A stretch of 64,000 bases of DNA from an uncultured Bacteroidia bacterium (GCA_902767725.1 CACXIM010000017.1:1-64000); one strand, 5' to 3'; shown: positions 45,401 through 55,082, numbered from the stretch's first letter. Numbers and translations: made by a program. The notes: generated by a model from the letters alone, not told the origin.

Positions 45401-46005
45401 TCCCAGTGACGGTTGGAACACACAAATTCAAGTGGATCTACAGGAAAAATGGCAGTGGGACTTATGGCGAGGACTGCTGTTGGATCGATGATGTGCAGTT
45501 CCCTTCGGCATCTGTTGTCAGCTTCCTGCCGGCGTTGCAGTTGCAATCTGAGGTTAACTTAAGCCTTGTCACGCTGACTTGGCAGGGCGCTTCCAATGCA
45601 GTGAATTATCTGATTCGACGTGATGGAGAGACCATAGCCATGCAGTCGGAAACCAGTTTCTCGGAATATCTCGGACTGGGAACATACGTTTACAGTGTCA
45701 CAGCCATTGATGCCGATCATCTATGCAGCTTGCCCGCTTTTATTGAGGTGGAGGTCACTTCAGTAGGACTCGATGATATGGCCGATGATGTCAAACTGTA
45801 TCCCAATCCAGTCAGCGACTTGCTCCATGTTGAAGTGGGACAGCCCTTCAAATATGTTGTCTTCGATGCCATGGGCCAGCAAGTGGCACAAGGCGAAAGT
45901 GGCGGGAAGGCATTGATTCCTTGCAATGAAGTGCCAAAGGGTTTGTATTTCCTGCACATTGCCACTGAGACTCAAACTCTTGTGAAAAAGGTGATTGTGC
46001 AATAA
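42430..46005 (+). CDS. Gingipain-like C25 cysteine protease with T9SS sorting domain
   Basis: 1191 residues, exported by Sec and T9SS. Signal peptide 1-19, propeptide-like region to about 210, caspase-fold C25 domain about 240-570 with the catalytic pair His446 (NYCNHGTTTSW) and Cys479 (STACLNGQF). CARDB/Ig-like domains follow (about 680-890), then a cleaved-adhesin-type module (about 895-1040: FETGDLSAFAWQTLG ... WIDDVQFP), a fibronectin-like segment and a type A sorting domain (about 1112-1191, KLYPNPVSDLL to VKKVIVQ). The substrate is unknown. It is a paralogue of the broken gene at 51577-54941, with which it shares the whole architecture up to the C25 domain. It has its own promoter. Confidence 0.92.
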   Translation: MKKVLVLLVVCLASIGLSAQEWVGCLQQKPVAPQVKLIADTEQATEVSFTLGGFFKEEVNTPTGPQYIITAPKMASMLEEGAPDLPLFAIPVLIGDMAQMEVSVKDAKYQDFEGVEVAPSKGNLSRQINPDDVPFRYGEAYTHDRFFPDAQARLDEPYILRDFRGQNILVYPITYNPVTKTLRVYTQLTLSMHKTGENGSNVKQSRRTSQTKMAPEADAMYAHRFINYRERATKYSFIPDEGEMLVICPEEYLEAMQPFVTWKNESGRPTTMVSVDQAGGNNIEQIKSFVLSHYNNPDENLCYVLLVGDVFDITPKVMSGGRSDIYLGQLEGNDYYPEVFVGRFSVESVADVQNHVEKMIYYERDITADADWLSKGIGIGSSEGSGSGHNGGESDYIHMEYIRDTLMHYTYSDVSRHYLGVGVGTNAAMMSADFNSGVGICNYCNHGTTTSWYVGGFSNSHVNALVNDYKWPFIWSTACLNGQFSATCFAEAWMRATNSTTGAPTGAIGGMFSWISQPWQPPMTGQDEMVDVLCEWRSADSFHHTFGGASLNGNMRILDLHPSDQGATHNTWILFGDPSLMLRTDTPSELNVIMQPNAIFLGQTQLRLSADADYALATLSVDGNVLCSTPIVDGEATLTFESPAEVGTARLVVMGFNKVTTVKDIDIIPASGPFLTYESFAVNDANGQADYGETVGLDVTIRNIGNQTASNVQVTMTTDSPHVTIVDGTASIPSVDAMNDYTLSDGFRITVNESIMDGTQVVFNLTCTDGSHTWTSPFRMMLHAPNFALAEFRPVSTVDPGESGRLLIGFKNVGSSDARNARLQLYSSTTDLNFSQTYFVIDQIPAGNTSTLEVDFTTSDQLPSNSSVEAQFFLKTSCYSLMGQELLSIGSVKETFETGDLSAFAWQTLGSSLWYIDDSTAHTGTYSVRSGAITHNNLTTLQVEVEVSADGEISFYKKLSTEASRDILTFYIDNTAMDVWSGEVDWSRESFPVTVGTHKFKWIYRKNGSGTYGEDCCWIDDVQFPSASVVSFLPALQLQSEVNLSLVTLTWQGASNAVNYLIRRDGETIAMQSETSFSEYLGLGTYVYSVTAIDADHLCSLPAFIEVEVTSVGLDDMADDVKLYPNPVSDLLHVEVGQPFKYVVFDAMGQQVAQGESGGKALIPCNEVPKGLYFLHIATETQTLVKKVIVQ

Positions 46006-46015
46006 TCCTACGAGC

Positions 46016-47281
46016 ATGACTTACCTGAAATCCAATGACTTGTTCGGTGAAATCACCCCGGAAACGCTTTATGAGAAAGTCCCGCGTCCCATCGTCATTG
46101 CGGACCACCTGATGACCCCCGACAATATCGGTGCAATGATTCGCTTGGCTGACAACATCGGTGCTACCGAAGTCTGTTTTTTAGGTAAGGAAGACGAGCA
46201 TCGCCTCGGCAAGGTGCGTCGGGCTGCCGCCTCCAGCCGCGACAATATTCAATGGTATTTCAGCGAGGAAAACGATTTGCATAAAATTGTTCCTCCAAGA
46301 AAGCAAATTGTGGCCATTGAGACTGCCGACAATGCCACTTGCATCTATGACACCCAACTTCCCGAAGACGTGGCTTTCGTCGTGGGCAGCGAGCGCAACG
46401 GGTTGAGTGAGGATTTGTTGAAGCAATGCGACATGGTAGTTTATATTCCCGTTCCAGGTCCCACACGTTCGCTTAACGTCAGCCATGCTGCTGCTGTAGC
46501 GCTCTTTGAATGGCAACGCCAAATGCTGGCTAAGAAACGAGACGTGATACCGGAAGCCCCGCGTCCCGAAGTCCCGCGTCCCGCGTCAAAAAAATACAAG
46601 CATATCTTCTTCGACCTCGACCGCACTTTGTGGGACTTTGACGCTGCTGCGGAAGTGGCCTTTGAACGCATATATGACAAATACAACCTGAAGGATTTAG
46701 GCATTCCCAGCGCACATGAGTTTCACGAGGTGTATCATCCTCTGAATGAACGTCTTTGGGAACTGTATCGTGCCGACAAAATCACTAAGGACTACTTGAA
46801 TCGCACCCGATTCGTTATGCCTCTGGAGCATTATGGCATCCACGATACCGCTTTGGCAGACCACCTCAGCGAGGATTATGTGTATTGGTCGCCGCGCATT
46901 GTCAGACTGGTGCCTGGCACGATGGAACTGTTGGATTATCTGAAACCTAAATATCATTTGCATCTGATTACCAATGGCTTCCAAGAGGTCCAGCACACCA
47001 AACTGAGTGGTTCAGGCTTGGAGCCTTATTTCGAGACCTTGACGGTTTCGGAGGAAGTCGGCGTTAAGAAACCCAATCCTGAGATTTTCCATTTTGCCTT
47101 GCGCAAGGCGCAAGCTACAGCAGAGGATAGCCTCATGATTGGCGATGAGATGGCTGTCGATATCGATGGAGCGCGTGCTGCCGGCATTGATCAACTCTTT
47201 TTCAATCCAAATAGAGAACAGGTGGAAGGCGACCGGACTTACGAGGTGCATGAATTGTTGGAAATTAAGGAGTTGCTTTAA
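46016..47281 (+). CDS. Fusion of a SpoU-type RNA methyltransferase and a HAD phosphatase (YjjG-like)
   Basis: 421 residues. Residues 1-172 are a SpoU/TrmH domain with NIGAMIRLADNIGA (37-50), VVGSERNGLSE (122-132) and PGPTRSLNVSHAAAVALFEW (147-166), the knotted SAM site. Residues 194-421 are a HAD hydrolase of the YjjG 5'-nucleotidase type: FFDLDRTLWDF with nucleophile D200, LITNGFQEVQHTKL, KKPNPEIF and MIGDEMAVDIDGARAAGI. The joint (about 173-193, PEAPRPEVPRPASKK) is encoded by GTCCCGCGTCCCG repeats, which also occur outside genes at 13828-13862. RNA 2'-O-methylation and nucleotide dephosphorylation are separate jobs, so the fusion is odd. The ATG at 46016 is used; the frame opens at a TTG inside the previous gene. 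Confidence 0.87.
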   Translation: MTYLKSNDLFGEITPETLYEKVPRPIVIADHLMTPDNIGAMIRLADNIGATEVCFLGKEDEHRLGKVRRAAASSRDNIQWYFSEENDLHKIVPPRKQIVAIETADNATCIYDTQLPEDVAFVVGSERNGLSEDLLKQCDMVVYIPVPGPTRSLNVSHAAAVALFEWQRQMLAKKRDVIPEAPRPEVPRPASKKYKHIFFDLDRTLWDFDAAAEVAFERIYDKYNLKDLGIPSAHEFHEVYHPLNERLWELYRADKITKDYLNRTRFVMPLEHYGIHDTALADHLSEDYVYWSPRIVRLVPGTMELLDYLKPKYHLHLITNGFQEVQHTKLSGSGLEPYFETLTVSEEVGVKKPNPEIFHFALRKAQATAEDSLMIGDEMAVDIDGARAAGIDQLFFNPNREQVEGDRTYEVHELLEIKELL

Positions 47282-47292
47282 ACAAAGTTTCT

Positions 47293-47300
47293 TATCTTTG
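47293..47300 (+). promoter_or_regulatory. Promoter of the TonB receptor operon
   Basis: TATCTTTG, 22 bp before the ATG at 47323, with GTTG 17 bp further upstream. Confidence 0.6.
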
Positions 47301-47322
47301 CAGCAATTATTTTGAAATCAAG

Positions 47323-49668
47323 ATGCATCGAAAATTAGTATTATTATTTTTTGGACTTTTGGGGTTGGTATTCAATGTATTAGCCCAACAGAATGGAAAA
47401 ATCTCAGGCGTTATTAAAGATGCCGAGAACAGTGAGACCTTAGTCGGGGTCTCGGTTTATGTCGAGAGATTGCAGTTGGGTACCACGACCGATGAGAAAG
47501 GCCGGTATGATTTGGAATTGCCCTTGGGCGAACATACTTTGCGCGTTTCGTACGTTGGTTATACCACAGTCAACAAAAAGGTGAGTATCAGCAACAAGCC
47601 TATTACGCTCAATATTAAACTGGAACCAGAGTCAGAGAAACTATCTGAAGTTCAGGTTACTAGCGAGCGCAAAGACCGCAATGTGACGGCTATGGCGATG
47701 AGTGTTCAGACCCTCGACATGATTACCATCAAGAAGATACCTGCACTGATGGGTGAGGTGGACGTCATCAAGAGCATCACGCTGTTGCCAGGTGTGCAGT
47801 CGGCTTCTGAAGGCTCGTCGGGCTTCAGCGTGCGCGGGGGGGCCACCGACCACAACCTCATTCTTTTGGATGGAGCTCCTATCTACAATGCCTCACATTT
47901 TCTCGGCTTCTTCTCTGTATTCAACAACGATGTGGTGAAGGATGCCACACTCTATAAGGGTGACATTCCAGCCAACTTCGGTGGCCGCCTTTCGTCTGTC
48001 CTCGATGTGTCGGTGAAAGACGAGATGCCCAAACGTTTAGCCCTCCAAGGTGGCATAGGTTTGGTGACCAGCCATTTGATGCTTGAAGCACCTCTGTTTG
48101 ACCATAAGACCTCCGTGATGTTGGCAGGTCGCCGGACATACGCTGGTCTTATCCTCCCTTTTATGGGGGAAGATCTGAACAAGTCGAAAATCAATTTCTA
48201 CGATGTGAATGCCAAAGTGACCCAATCGTTGGGCAAGAATGACAAACTCTTCCTTTCGCTTTACAACGGTCACGACCAGTTCTCGATGCAGCAGATGATT
48301 GGCTTGGGCTATGGTAACAGTAGTGCCACCTTGCGTTGGAGCCATATCTTCTCCGACCGTCTCACATCCAACCTCTCTTTGATTGGCTCGAAGTATCGTT
48401 ATAGCATCGACATGAATTACAGCCCCTACGACTTCGCCATCAGTGCGGGTACCGATGCGGCAAGCCTCAACTACGATTTCTTCATGCATTGGAACGACCA
48501 GCACATTTCGAAGTTTGGCTTGACAACGGGTATTCAATCCTACCTGCAAGGCGAGATTGACGACCGTGGCGGAGCACTTTCGCAATACCTACAGGTAGAC
48601 CAGTCGGAGTCGGTGGCGCGCAAGGGCTTGGAACATGCCTTGTATTTCACTCATGATTACACACCCACGCCGCGTCTCACTTTCCGTGCAGGCTTGAGGC
48701 TGTCGTGCTTCCAAAACTTGGGTGAGGAAGACTTGTATGTCTTCGATGATGTCATCCATGTAGTTACAGATACCCTGCATTATGGTAAAGGTGAAGTGTT
48801 TAATACCGTCATCAATCCCGAACCACGTTTGGCGGCCATGTATCAATTGGATGAGCATTCGTCGATCAAGGGTTCGTATTCGCGCACGGTGCAATATGCT
48901 CAAGTGGCCTCGTCGGCCACAGGCGGCCTTCCTTTCGATGTTTGGTTCCCGACTAGTCCCAACGTAAAGCCGCAAAAGTGCGACCAGTTTGCCCTTGGCT
49001 ATTTCCGCAACTTCAAGGATGATGCCATCGAAACCTCCGTGGAGGTTTATTACAAGAATATGCAAAACGTCATTGATTTCAAGGACAATGCCATCACATA
49101 CGGTTATCTCTTGATCGATGGTGAACTGCGTGTTGGCAAGGGCCGTTCCTTCGGCGCTGAGTTTCTCGTCAGGAAGAATGTAGGCAAGTTCACGGGGTGG
49201 CTTTCATACACTTATTCGCGTACGTTCCGCACCATCGAAGGAATTAGCCATGGACTAGAATATCGCTCGCCTTATGACCGTCCACACAACATCGTCATCG
49301 TGGGCAGCTACGACCTTAATCCTCGCATCACCTTGGCGGCCAATTGGATTTACAATACCGGCCAACCCGTGACTTTCCCCTACGGCCAATATACCATCAA
49401 TGGCAATACTTATGCAGTGTATAATGGCAAGCGTAATGAAAGTCGCTATCCCGATTACCATCGCCTCGACTTGTCATTCACCTACAAATTGGGTAAGTTG
49501 GACAATCGCCGTTGGCAACACGAGCTTAATGTTTCGGTTTACAATGCCTACGCCCGACACAACACTTGGGCCATTACTTTCGACCAAGGTAAGAATGGCA
49601 GTATTGTGACCAAAAACATGTACCTCTTTTCTGCAGTGCCTTCCATCTCGTATAACTTTAAATATTGA
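47323..49668 (+). CDS. TonB-dependent outer-membrane receptor with carboxypeptidase-like N-terminal domain
   Basis: 781 residues. Signal peptide 1-21; a CarboxypepD_reg-like domain (about 25-110, ISGVIKDAENSETLVGVSVYV), then a plug domain (SVRGGATDHNLILLDGAPIYN) and a 22-strand barrel ending in the aromatic C-terminus SISYNFKY. It is shorter than SusC-type proteins (about 1000) and has no SusD partner. The two following genes encode DUF4249 lipoproteins, a frequent pairing in Bacteroidota. Substrate unknown. Confidence 0.9.
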   Translation: MHRKLVLLFFGLLGLVFNVLAQQNGKISGVIKDAENSETLVGVSVYVERLQLGTTTDEKGRYDLELPLGEHTLRVSYVGYTTVNKKVSISNKPITLNIKLEPESEKLSEVQVTSERKDRNVTAMAMSVQTLDMITIKKIPALMGEVDVIKSITLLPGVQSASEGSSGFSVRGGATDHNLILLDGAPIYNASHFLGFFSVFNNDVVKDATLYKGDIPANFGGRLSSVLDVSVKDEMPKRLALQGGIGLVTSHLMLEAPLFDHKTSVMLAGRRTYAGLILPFMGEDLNKSKINFYDVNAKVTQSLGKNDKLFLSLYNGHDQFSMQQMIGLGYGNSSATLRWSHIFSDRLTSNLSLIGSKYRYSIDMNYSPYDFAISAGTDAASLNYDFFMHWNDQHISKFGLTTGIQSYLQGEIDDRGGALSQYLQVDQSESVARKGLEHALYFTHDYTPTPRLTFRAGLRLSCFQNLGEEDLYVFDDVIHVVTDTLHYGKGEVFNTVINPEPRLAAMYQLDEHSSIKGSYSRTVQYAQVASSATGGLPFDVWFPTSPNVKPQKCDQFALGYFRNFKDDAIETSVEVYYKNMQNVIDFKDNAITYGYLLIDGELRVGKGRSFGAEFLVRKNVGKFTGWLSYTYSRTFRTIEGISHGLEYRSPYDRPHNIVIVGSYDLNPRITLAANWIYNTGQPVTFPYGQYTINGNTYAVYNGKRNESRYPDYHRLDLSFTYKLGKLDNRRWQHELNVSVYNAYARHNTWAITFDQGKNGSIVTKNMYLFSAVPSISYNFKY

Positions 49669-49673
49669 GTATT

Positions 49674-50564
49674 ATGAAAGTACTGTATAAGTTTTTGGCT
49701 TTTGTCGCTTTGGCTGGTGTTGCGGCGTGTACCGAAGACATCATAATTGATGTGGAAGAAGGAGAACCGATGATAGGGGTGGAGGCTTCGTTCACCGACG
49801 AATTGAAGCGACATGAGGCCATTTTGAGCTATACGGCTGAGTTCTATAACCAAAATGAAATCAGCATGGTGAGCGGAGCTACGGTATATGTCACGGATGG
49901 TGTGGATACGATGTATTATTATGAGGACCCGGAACAACATGGACATTACTTTACCGACAGCGTTGCCGGTAAAAAGAATACCATGTATCGGCTGTGCGTT
50001 GAAGTGCTACGCGAGGATGGCGAGATACATCATTTACATTCAGAAAGCATCATTCCTGACAACGTGGAATGCATTGACAGCTTGGTAGTGAAGCATTTCA
50101 ACGGGATGAATGATAGTGTCCCTACGGTGTTTCTATTTGACACCATCGAATGGCTTTATCCGTATTTTCAGAGTCTTCCAGATCCCAACATCATCTATAT
50201 GCCCATGGTTACGAAAAACGACACGTTGATTAACGATAGTTTGAGAATGCAGATGATGATTGCCCAAGGTGGATTTGCTGGCTATTATGTGAATGGTCCT
50301 GAAATGTTAGCATCCAATAAGGAAATACCGATTGGTTATTTCCGTAGGTCGAAACTGATGGATGGCGATAGGATTCATGCTGACTTGTATAGCATCACAG
50401 CGGATTATTATGTTTATTTCTACAGCCTTTTGTTGTCGAATGGCAGTAATCCCATGTTGGGAGCACCGGCCAACGTGAGCACTAACATACAACCCGACGG
50501 TGAAGGCGTGGGATGGTTTTTCACTGCGTCAGTCGTTTCGGCTGAAACGGTTTTCCGAAAATAA
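49674..50564 (+). CDS. DUF4249 lipoprotein (first copy)
   Basis: 296 residues. Lipoprotein signal with Cys in LAGVAAC (about residue 19), acidic start of the mature chain (TEDIIIDVEEGEPMIGVEAS) and beta-rich DUF4249 body with YTAEFYNQNEISMVSGATVYV and the conserved GYYVNGPEM. Probably an outer-membrane lipoprotein working with the TonB receptor 5 bp upstream. The ATG at 49674 is used; the frame also contains a TTG at 49665 that overlaps the receptor gene. Confidence 0.83.
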   Translation: MKVLYKFLAFVALAGVAACTEDIIIDVEEGEPMIGVEASFTDELKRHEAILSYTAEFYNQNEISMVSGATVYVTDGVDTMYYYEDPEQHGHYFTDSVAGKKNTMYRLCVEVLREDGEIHHLHSESIIPDNVECIDSLVVKHFNGMNDSVPTVFLFDTIEWLYPYFQSLPDPNIIYMPMVTKNDTLINDSLRMQMMIAQGGFAGYYVNGPEMLASNKEIPIGYFRRSKLMDGDRIHADLYSITADYYVYFYSLLLSNGSNPMLGAPANVSTNIQPDGEGVGWFFTASVVSAETVFRK

Positions 50565-50573
50565 TGGTTGAAT

Positions 50574-51494
50574 ATGGCAAAGAGCAAGTTGCATATTGTT
50601 TTTCTGGTTGGACTCGGTTTGCTTTCAGCTGCATGTACCGAGGAAATCACGCTGGAAATGCCTGAGGGCAGGAAAAGACCGGTGGTTGAAGGCTCCATTT
50701 CGAATGAATATAAGCGACATGAGGTGATTCTCAGTTACTCCACGGAAATGTATGACACGGAGGATCCTGAAATGATTTCAGGTGCCGAAGTGTATGTAAA
50801 TATAGGTAACGACACGATTTGGTTTCACGAACAAGACGACAAGCCTGGCCATTATCTCTCTGATTCGGCGGCCGGAAAGAGGAATCGTTGGCACCATTTG
50901 GAAATCAACGTGAAAGAGAATACCTTGTATTCAAGGCCAATTCGAATGTATGCGGATACCAAGATGTTGAATAATGCCACTGGAATAGACTCGGTGGGAC
51001 TCTTACCTTTGCGAAATGACGAGGGCCTTCCGTTTGTGGATGAGAAGGCTGCCGTTTGTGTTTGCCCTTATTTTCAGACACTCTCCGATGAATCCATCGT
51101 ATACAACGTGGAACTATATCTGAATGGGAAACGCTTCAAGAATAGGCCTTCCAAGTTGCTCAATCTGTTTTCCATGAAGGGATATGCAGGCTATTATTTC
51201 AATGGTCCAGAGATGCTGCAGAACAATGCTGAGGTTCCAGTTGGTATCATGAACAAGGTGTATCTTCATGAGGGTGACGTGGTGAAGGTAAAACTCTATA
51301 GCATTTCGGAGGATTATATGTATTTTTTGATTGCCCAGAAATTGGCTGTAGGTGTCAATCCAGTCATGGGTGCTTTCCCAGCCATGTTTTCCAATCTCTT
51401 CTCCAATTGTGACGCGATAGGATGGTTTAATGCCACTTCCGTTATTGAAGGTGAAGGTGTCTATCATGAAGCTATCTTCCAAGAGGAGGGGTGA
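50574..51494 (+). CDS. DUF4249 lipoprotein (second copy)
   Basis: 306 residues, paralogue of the preceding gene: same lipobox region (GLLSAAC), same EGSISNEYKRHEVILSYSTEMY and GYAGYYFNGPEM motifs in the same order. The overall identity looks moderate, so the duplication is old. The two lipoproteins and the receptor form one operon ended by the hairpin at 51525. Confidence 0.82.
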   Translation: MAKSKLHIVFLVGLGLLSAACTEEITLEMPEGRKRPVVEGSISNEYKRHEVILSYSTEMYDTEDPEMISGAEVYVNIGNDTIWFHEQDDKPGHYLSDSAAGKRNRWHHLEINVKENTLYSRPIRMYADTKMLNNATGIDSVGLLPLRNDEGLPFVDEKAAVCVCPYFQTLSDESIVYNVELYLNGKRFKNRPSKLLNLFSMKGYAGYYFNGPEMLQNNAEVPVGIMNKVYLHEGDVVKVKLYSISEDYMYFLIAQKLAVGVNPVMGAFPAMFSNLFSNCDAIGWFNATSVIEGEGVYHEAIFQEEG

Positions 51495-51524
51495 TTTGGT
51501 TTCCGTTTCAATGAAGAAAAAGAG

Positions 51525-51556
51525 AAAGGCGGCCTCGAATGAACGAGGTCGCCTTT
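51525..51556. terminator. Terminator between the DUF4249 operon and a C25 protease gene
   Basis: AAAGGCGGCCTCG and CGAGGTCGCCTTT pair with one G-T wobble around AATGAA; it can serve both converging transcripts. Confidence 0.7.
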
Positions 51557-51576
51557 CGCGTGGTTAGGGTGTTGGA

Positions 51577-53616
51577 TTACTTCACCACAACCTTTTCAAC
51601 GAGCACTTGTGTGCCGCTGGTGAGGTGGAGGAAGTAGACGCCCTTTGTCAAGCTTTCGACGCTGATTTGCTCAGTGCCCTTGGCAGTGCCGTTGGCTACC
51701 ATCTGCCCCATGCCGTTGTACATCGCATAGCTGTACTCGGCATTGCCACCATTGATGAACAAAGTGCCGTTGACGGGGTTGGGATAGATGCTGAACTCAG
51801 CTTGGTTCTCATCGACGCCAAGTTCTGATTTGACCACGATGCAATCAGGAATGCTGTTGCCATGGCTGTATTCAGCAACGATGCAATAGGTATAGTAGAA
51901 CTCAGTGAAGACTTCGTCCACGAAGGTGGGCTCTTCGGTCTGGGCAATCTCAATACCGTTGCGGATGATGATGTAATTGAGGGCGCGTTCTTGCTCATCC
52001 CAGGTGAGGGTCACGGTGCCAATACCAATTTCGGCATCCAAGTTCTCAACGGGTGCCAAAGATTGTCCTCCATGACAGTTGCAATCAAACTCGTAGAGTA
52101 CACCAGCGCTGGGGTTAGTGTTTGGTTGCATTTGGTAGATTATGTTGTCATCCCCCTCGTATCTCACTACAAAGGAGCATTCGCCGTCGTAGGTACCTTT
52201 GGACCAAGTTAAAGTGACGTGAGTGCCCTTTCCTATCTCTAAAGTATAATTGGCAGCGTTAGAACCATTTGTGATAGTAAGTGTTTGTGATGCAGTACCA
52301 TCGTCGAAACTTACAATGAGTCTAGCATTATTCCATCCGTCGTTGCCATAGTATGAATCGTGAAGTTCAAAGACGACATTGCAGGCATTCTTCATCGTAA
52401 GTGAACCTTCAGCCGAAAGGTTGCCGTCGGCTTGCATCATGAAGCTCAAGGGAATCGCTTCACTTTCAGGGCAGTTAGGATCGATTTGAATGTTGAATAC
52501 GCAGGTGCTGATGCCTTCAGGGTCGATGGTGCCCATCTCAATGGTGGGATTGAGCAGGGTGACATATTCGCTCTCGCAGGTGATAGTGGCTGTGGCGTTG
52601 GTGGCCATGTAGTGTCCAATGTTCTTAAATTTTGCAACTATGGACAGTGTCTCGCCAGGAACGAAGCTCTCGCTCCAATCGGCACCTGCATAGTCAAGCA
52701 TGGCTTGTCCAGCAGTGATGAAGGCTTTGGCACTCCATGTTTGGCGACCATCAGTGATGTCAATGTCGATCTGGAAACGAGTGCCGTCTTCGACGCCATC
52801 CTCAACGATGAAGCTGAAGGCATCCAACATGGTTGTGGTTTCTTCAGCATTCAGAACGCCGAAAGTGCCTGTGTTGTTGATGAGGCTCAAACGCGAGTCA
52901 GCACAAGTCAAGGTCACGTTGGAGTTGCCGTTGGTTGGGTCAGCACCGACGTTTTTGAAGCTCATGGTCAGGTTTGTAGCCACATTGACGGGAGCGAAGT
53001 TGGGCGAGTAGTTGGCCATGACGACGTATGGACCTTCAGCAGGAAGGACTTCGATTTGTCTGACCGTTGTCGCTTTGTTGTAACCCATAACGGTAAGTGT
53101 GGCAGTGCCGACGTTGCTCAGCGGGTTGAAGCTGAGGGTGCAAGTGCCGTTGTTGATGTAATCCGATGCAAGCACTTCGCCATCCATCATCAGGGTGGCA
53201 ATGCCGAATTCAGTATTTTCAGCGGAGATTTCCATTTCGCTCATGCCCAACATCAGCACTTCGGGCGTGCAGCTAATGTTCATGCTAGCAGGATTGTCGG
53301 TGCGTACCATCAATGACGGGTCGCCAAAGAGAATCCAGGTGTTGTGCGTGTCGCCGTTATCGCTTGGGTGCATGTCAAGCATATACATGCTGCCGTTGAG
53401 CGAAGCACCACCGAAGGTGTGGTTGAATTGGTCGGAGTGTTTCCATTCCGTGAGGATGTCGACCATCTCGTCTTGACCTGTCATTGGAGGCACCCAAGGC
53501 TGTGAGATCCAGCTGAACATGCCACCGACAGCACCAGTGGGACGGCCTGTGGCATCGTTGGTGGCTCTCAACCAGGCTTGGCCACTGCCCAACTGGTCTG
53601 CGTTCCATGGTTGCAA
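51577..53616 (-). pseudogene. C-terminal part of a frameshifted C25 protease gene
   Basis: The 3' part of the gene that begins at 54941. Real homology starts at GQAWLRATNDATGRP (about 53580) and continues through the end of the C25 domain (GGMFSWISQPWVPPM, FGDPSLMVRTDNP), CARDB-like domains, a beta-sandwich module and a type A T9SS sorting domain (SIYPNPVNGTLF to VEKVVVK). Its frame is shifted relative to the 5' part. Compared with the intact paralogue at 42430, about 34 residues that should contain the catalytic Cys are missing at the junction. The C-terminal half differs from the first protease: it has no clear cleaved-adhesin module. Translation from an internal start would give no signal peptide. 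Confidence 0.85.
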
Positions 53617-54941
53617 TAGTTGATGATGCTAGCACCATTGTTGACATCGGCGCTGATGGCATTGGCACTGGTGCCGGCACCCACGCCGCTGTATTGTTGG
53701 GACACGGACTCGTAGGTGTAGTGCATCAAGGTGTCGCGGATGTAGTTGATGTGTACATAGTCGGCTTCACCACCATTGTGGCCGTTGCCGGCACCTTCGT
53801 TGGCACCGATGCCGATACCTTTGTTGACCCAGGTTTCGTCTTCCTTCATGTCGCGCTCATAAAACAGCACTTTCTCGACATGGGTGTTCACGTCATTGAC
53901 GTTCTGCACCGAGAAACGGCCTGTGAGGGCTTCAAGGTAATAGTCAGAGCCTTCCAATTGGCCAAACCAGTTATCGGAACGTCCACCGCTCATCGAATGG
54001 GGAGTAAGGTCGGCATAATCACCAACGAGAAGGATGAACTCCAGGTTATGGTTAGGGTCATCGTAGATGTTTTGGATGTAGCTCTTGATTTGATTGTTGT
54101 TGTTGCCACCGACTTCGCTCAAGCTGACCATGGTGGTGGGACGGCCCGATTGGTTTTTCCAATCCACGAAAGGTTGCATGGCATCCATGTATTGGTCGGG
54201 GCAGATGACTAACATTTCACCACGGTCTTCTTCGAAGGAATACCTGGAAGTGCTTTCCTTGAAGTTGATGAAACGGTGATTGTAGGAAGCTTTCATCTCA
54301 GCCGAGATTTTGGCATTGGCTCTGCGGGCTGTCTTTTGGTTGACGCCGTTGTCGCTCACCTTGCGCATCTCGATGGTCATGTCATGATAGACGCGCAGGG
54401 TTTTCGTCACGGGATTGTAGGCGAAGGGACGCACCATGATGTTTTGGCCACGGAAGTCACGGATGATGTAAGGCGTTTCAAGATAAGCCTGTGCTGTAGG
54501 ATAATAGGCGTTCTGGCTGTACATCGCACCATAAGTGTAGGCTACGCTTTCGGGGTCGATTTGACGGCTGAAGTTGCCCTTCGAAGGGGCAATTTCGACG
54601 TTCTCATAGTCGGTGAAAGCACTTTTAGTCACACTGACCTGCATCTCGGCCAGGTCGCCGATGATGGCAGGGACAGGGAATTGGGGGAGGTCGGGAGCAC
54701 CGGCTTCAAGCATCGAGGCCATCTTGGGGACAGACACGATCTGCTGGATGCCATTAGGCGTGCTCACCCTGGTCAAGTAGAAGCCACCCAGCGAGAAGTC
54801 GACCACGACTTGCTGCTCGCTGCTCGAAACCAACTTGACCTCAGGACTTGCAGGAGCATTGCTGCTGATGCTGGTCCAGTGTTGGGCGAATGTCATCACT
54901 GACAAAGCCACAAACAAGAAGGAAAATAGTAGTTTTTTCAT
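53568..54941 (-). pseudogene. N-terminal part of a frameshifted C25 protease gene
   Basis: The 5' part has an intact signal peptide (MKKLLFSFLFVALSVMTFAQ), a propeptide closely matching the first protease (PKMASMLEAGAPDLPQFPVP) and the C25 domain up to NYCNHGTQTSW, with catalytic His445. After Trp451 (codon 53591-53589) the frame runs into AVAKPG and a stop. The segment with the catalytic Cys is gone. The frame change requires a deletion of 3n+1 nt, roughly 100-106. A promoter is still present at 54987-54980. Either the gene is dead or the assembly lost a short stretch. Confidence 0.85.
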
Positions 54942-54979
54942 TTGTAAAATGATTAAATTTGTGATTGTCTAGAAAACGG

Positions 54980-54987
54980 CAAAAATA
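54980..54987 (-). promoter_or_regulatory. -7 box of the second C25 protease gene
   Basis: TATTTTTG on the minus strand, 38 bp before the ATG at 54941; it points away from the box at 55054-55061. Confidence 0.55.
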
Positions 54988-55053
54988 CGAATTTTTTCCC
55001 GAGGTTGGATTCCCAGATAGAATTATTTTAACGTTAGGTTCCGTTTTTTTGTG

Positions 55054-55061
55054 TACTTTTG
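55054..55061 (+). promoter_or_regulatory. -7 box of the TerB/J-domain gene
   Basis: TACTTTTG, 21 bp before the ATG at 55083. Confidence 0.55.
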
Positions 55062-55082
55062 CCCCTCGAAAAAACAAAAGCT

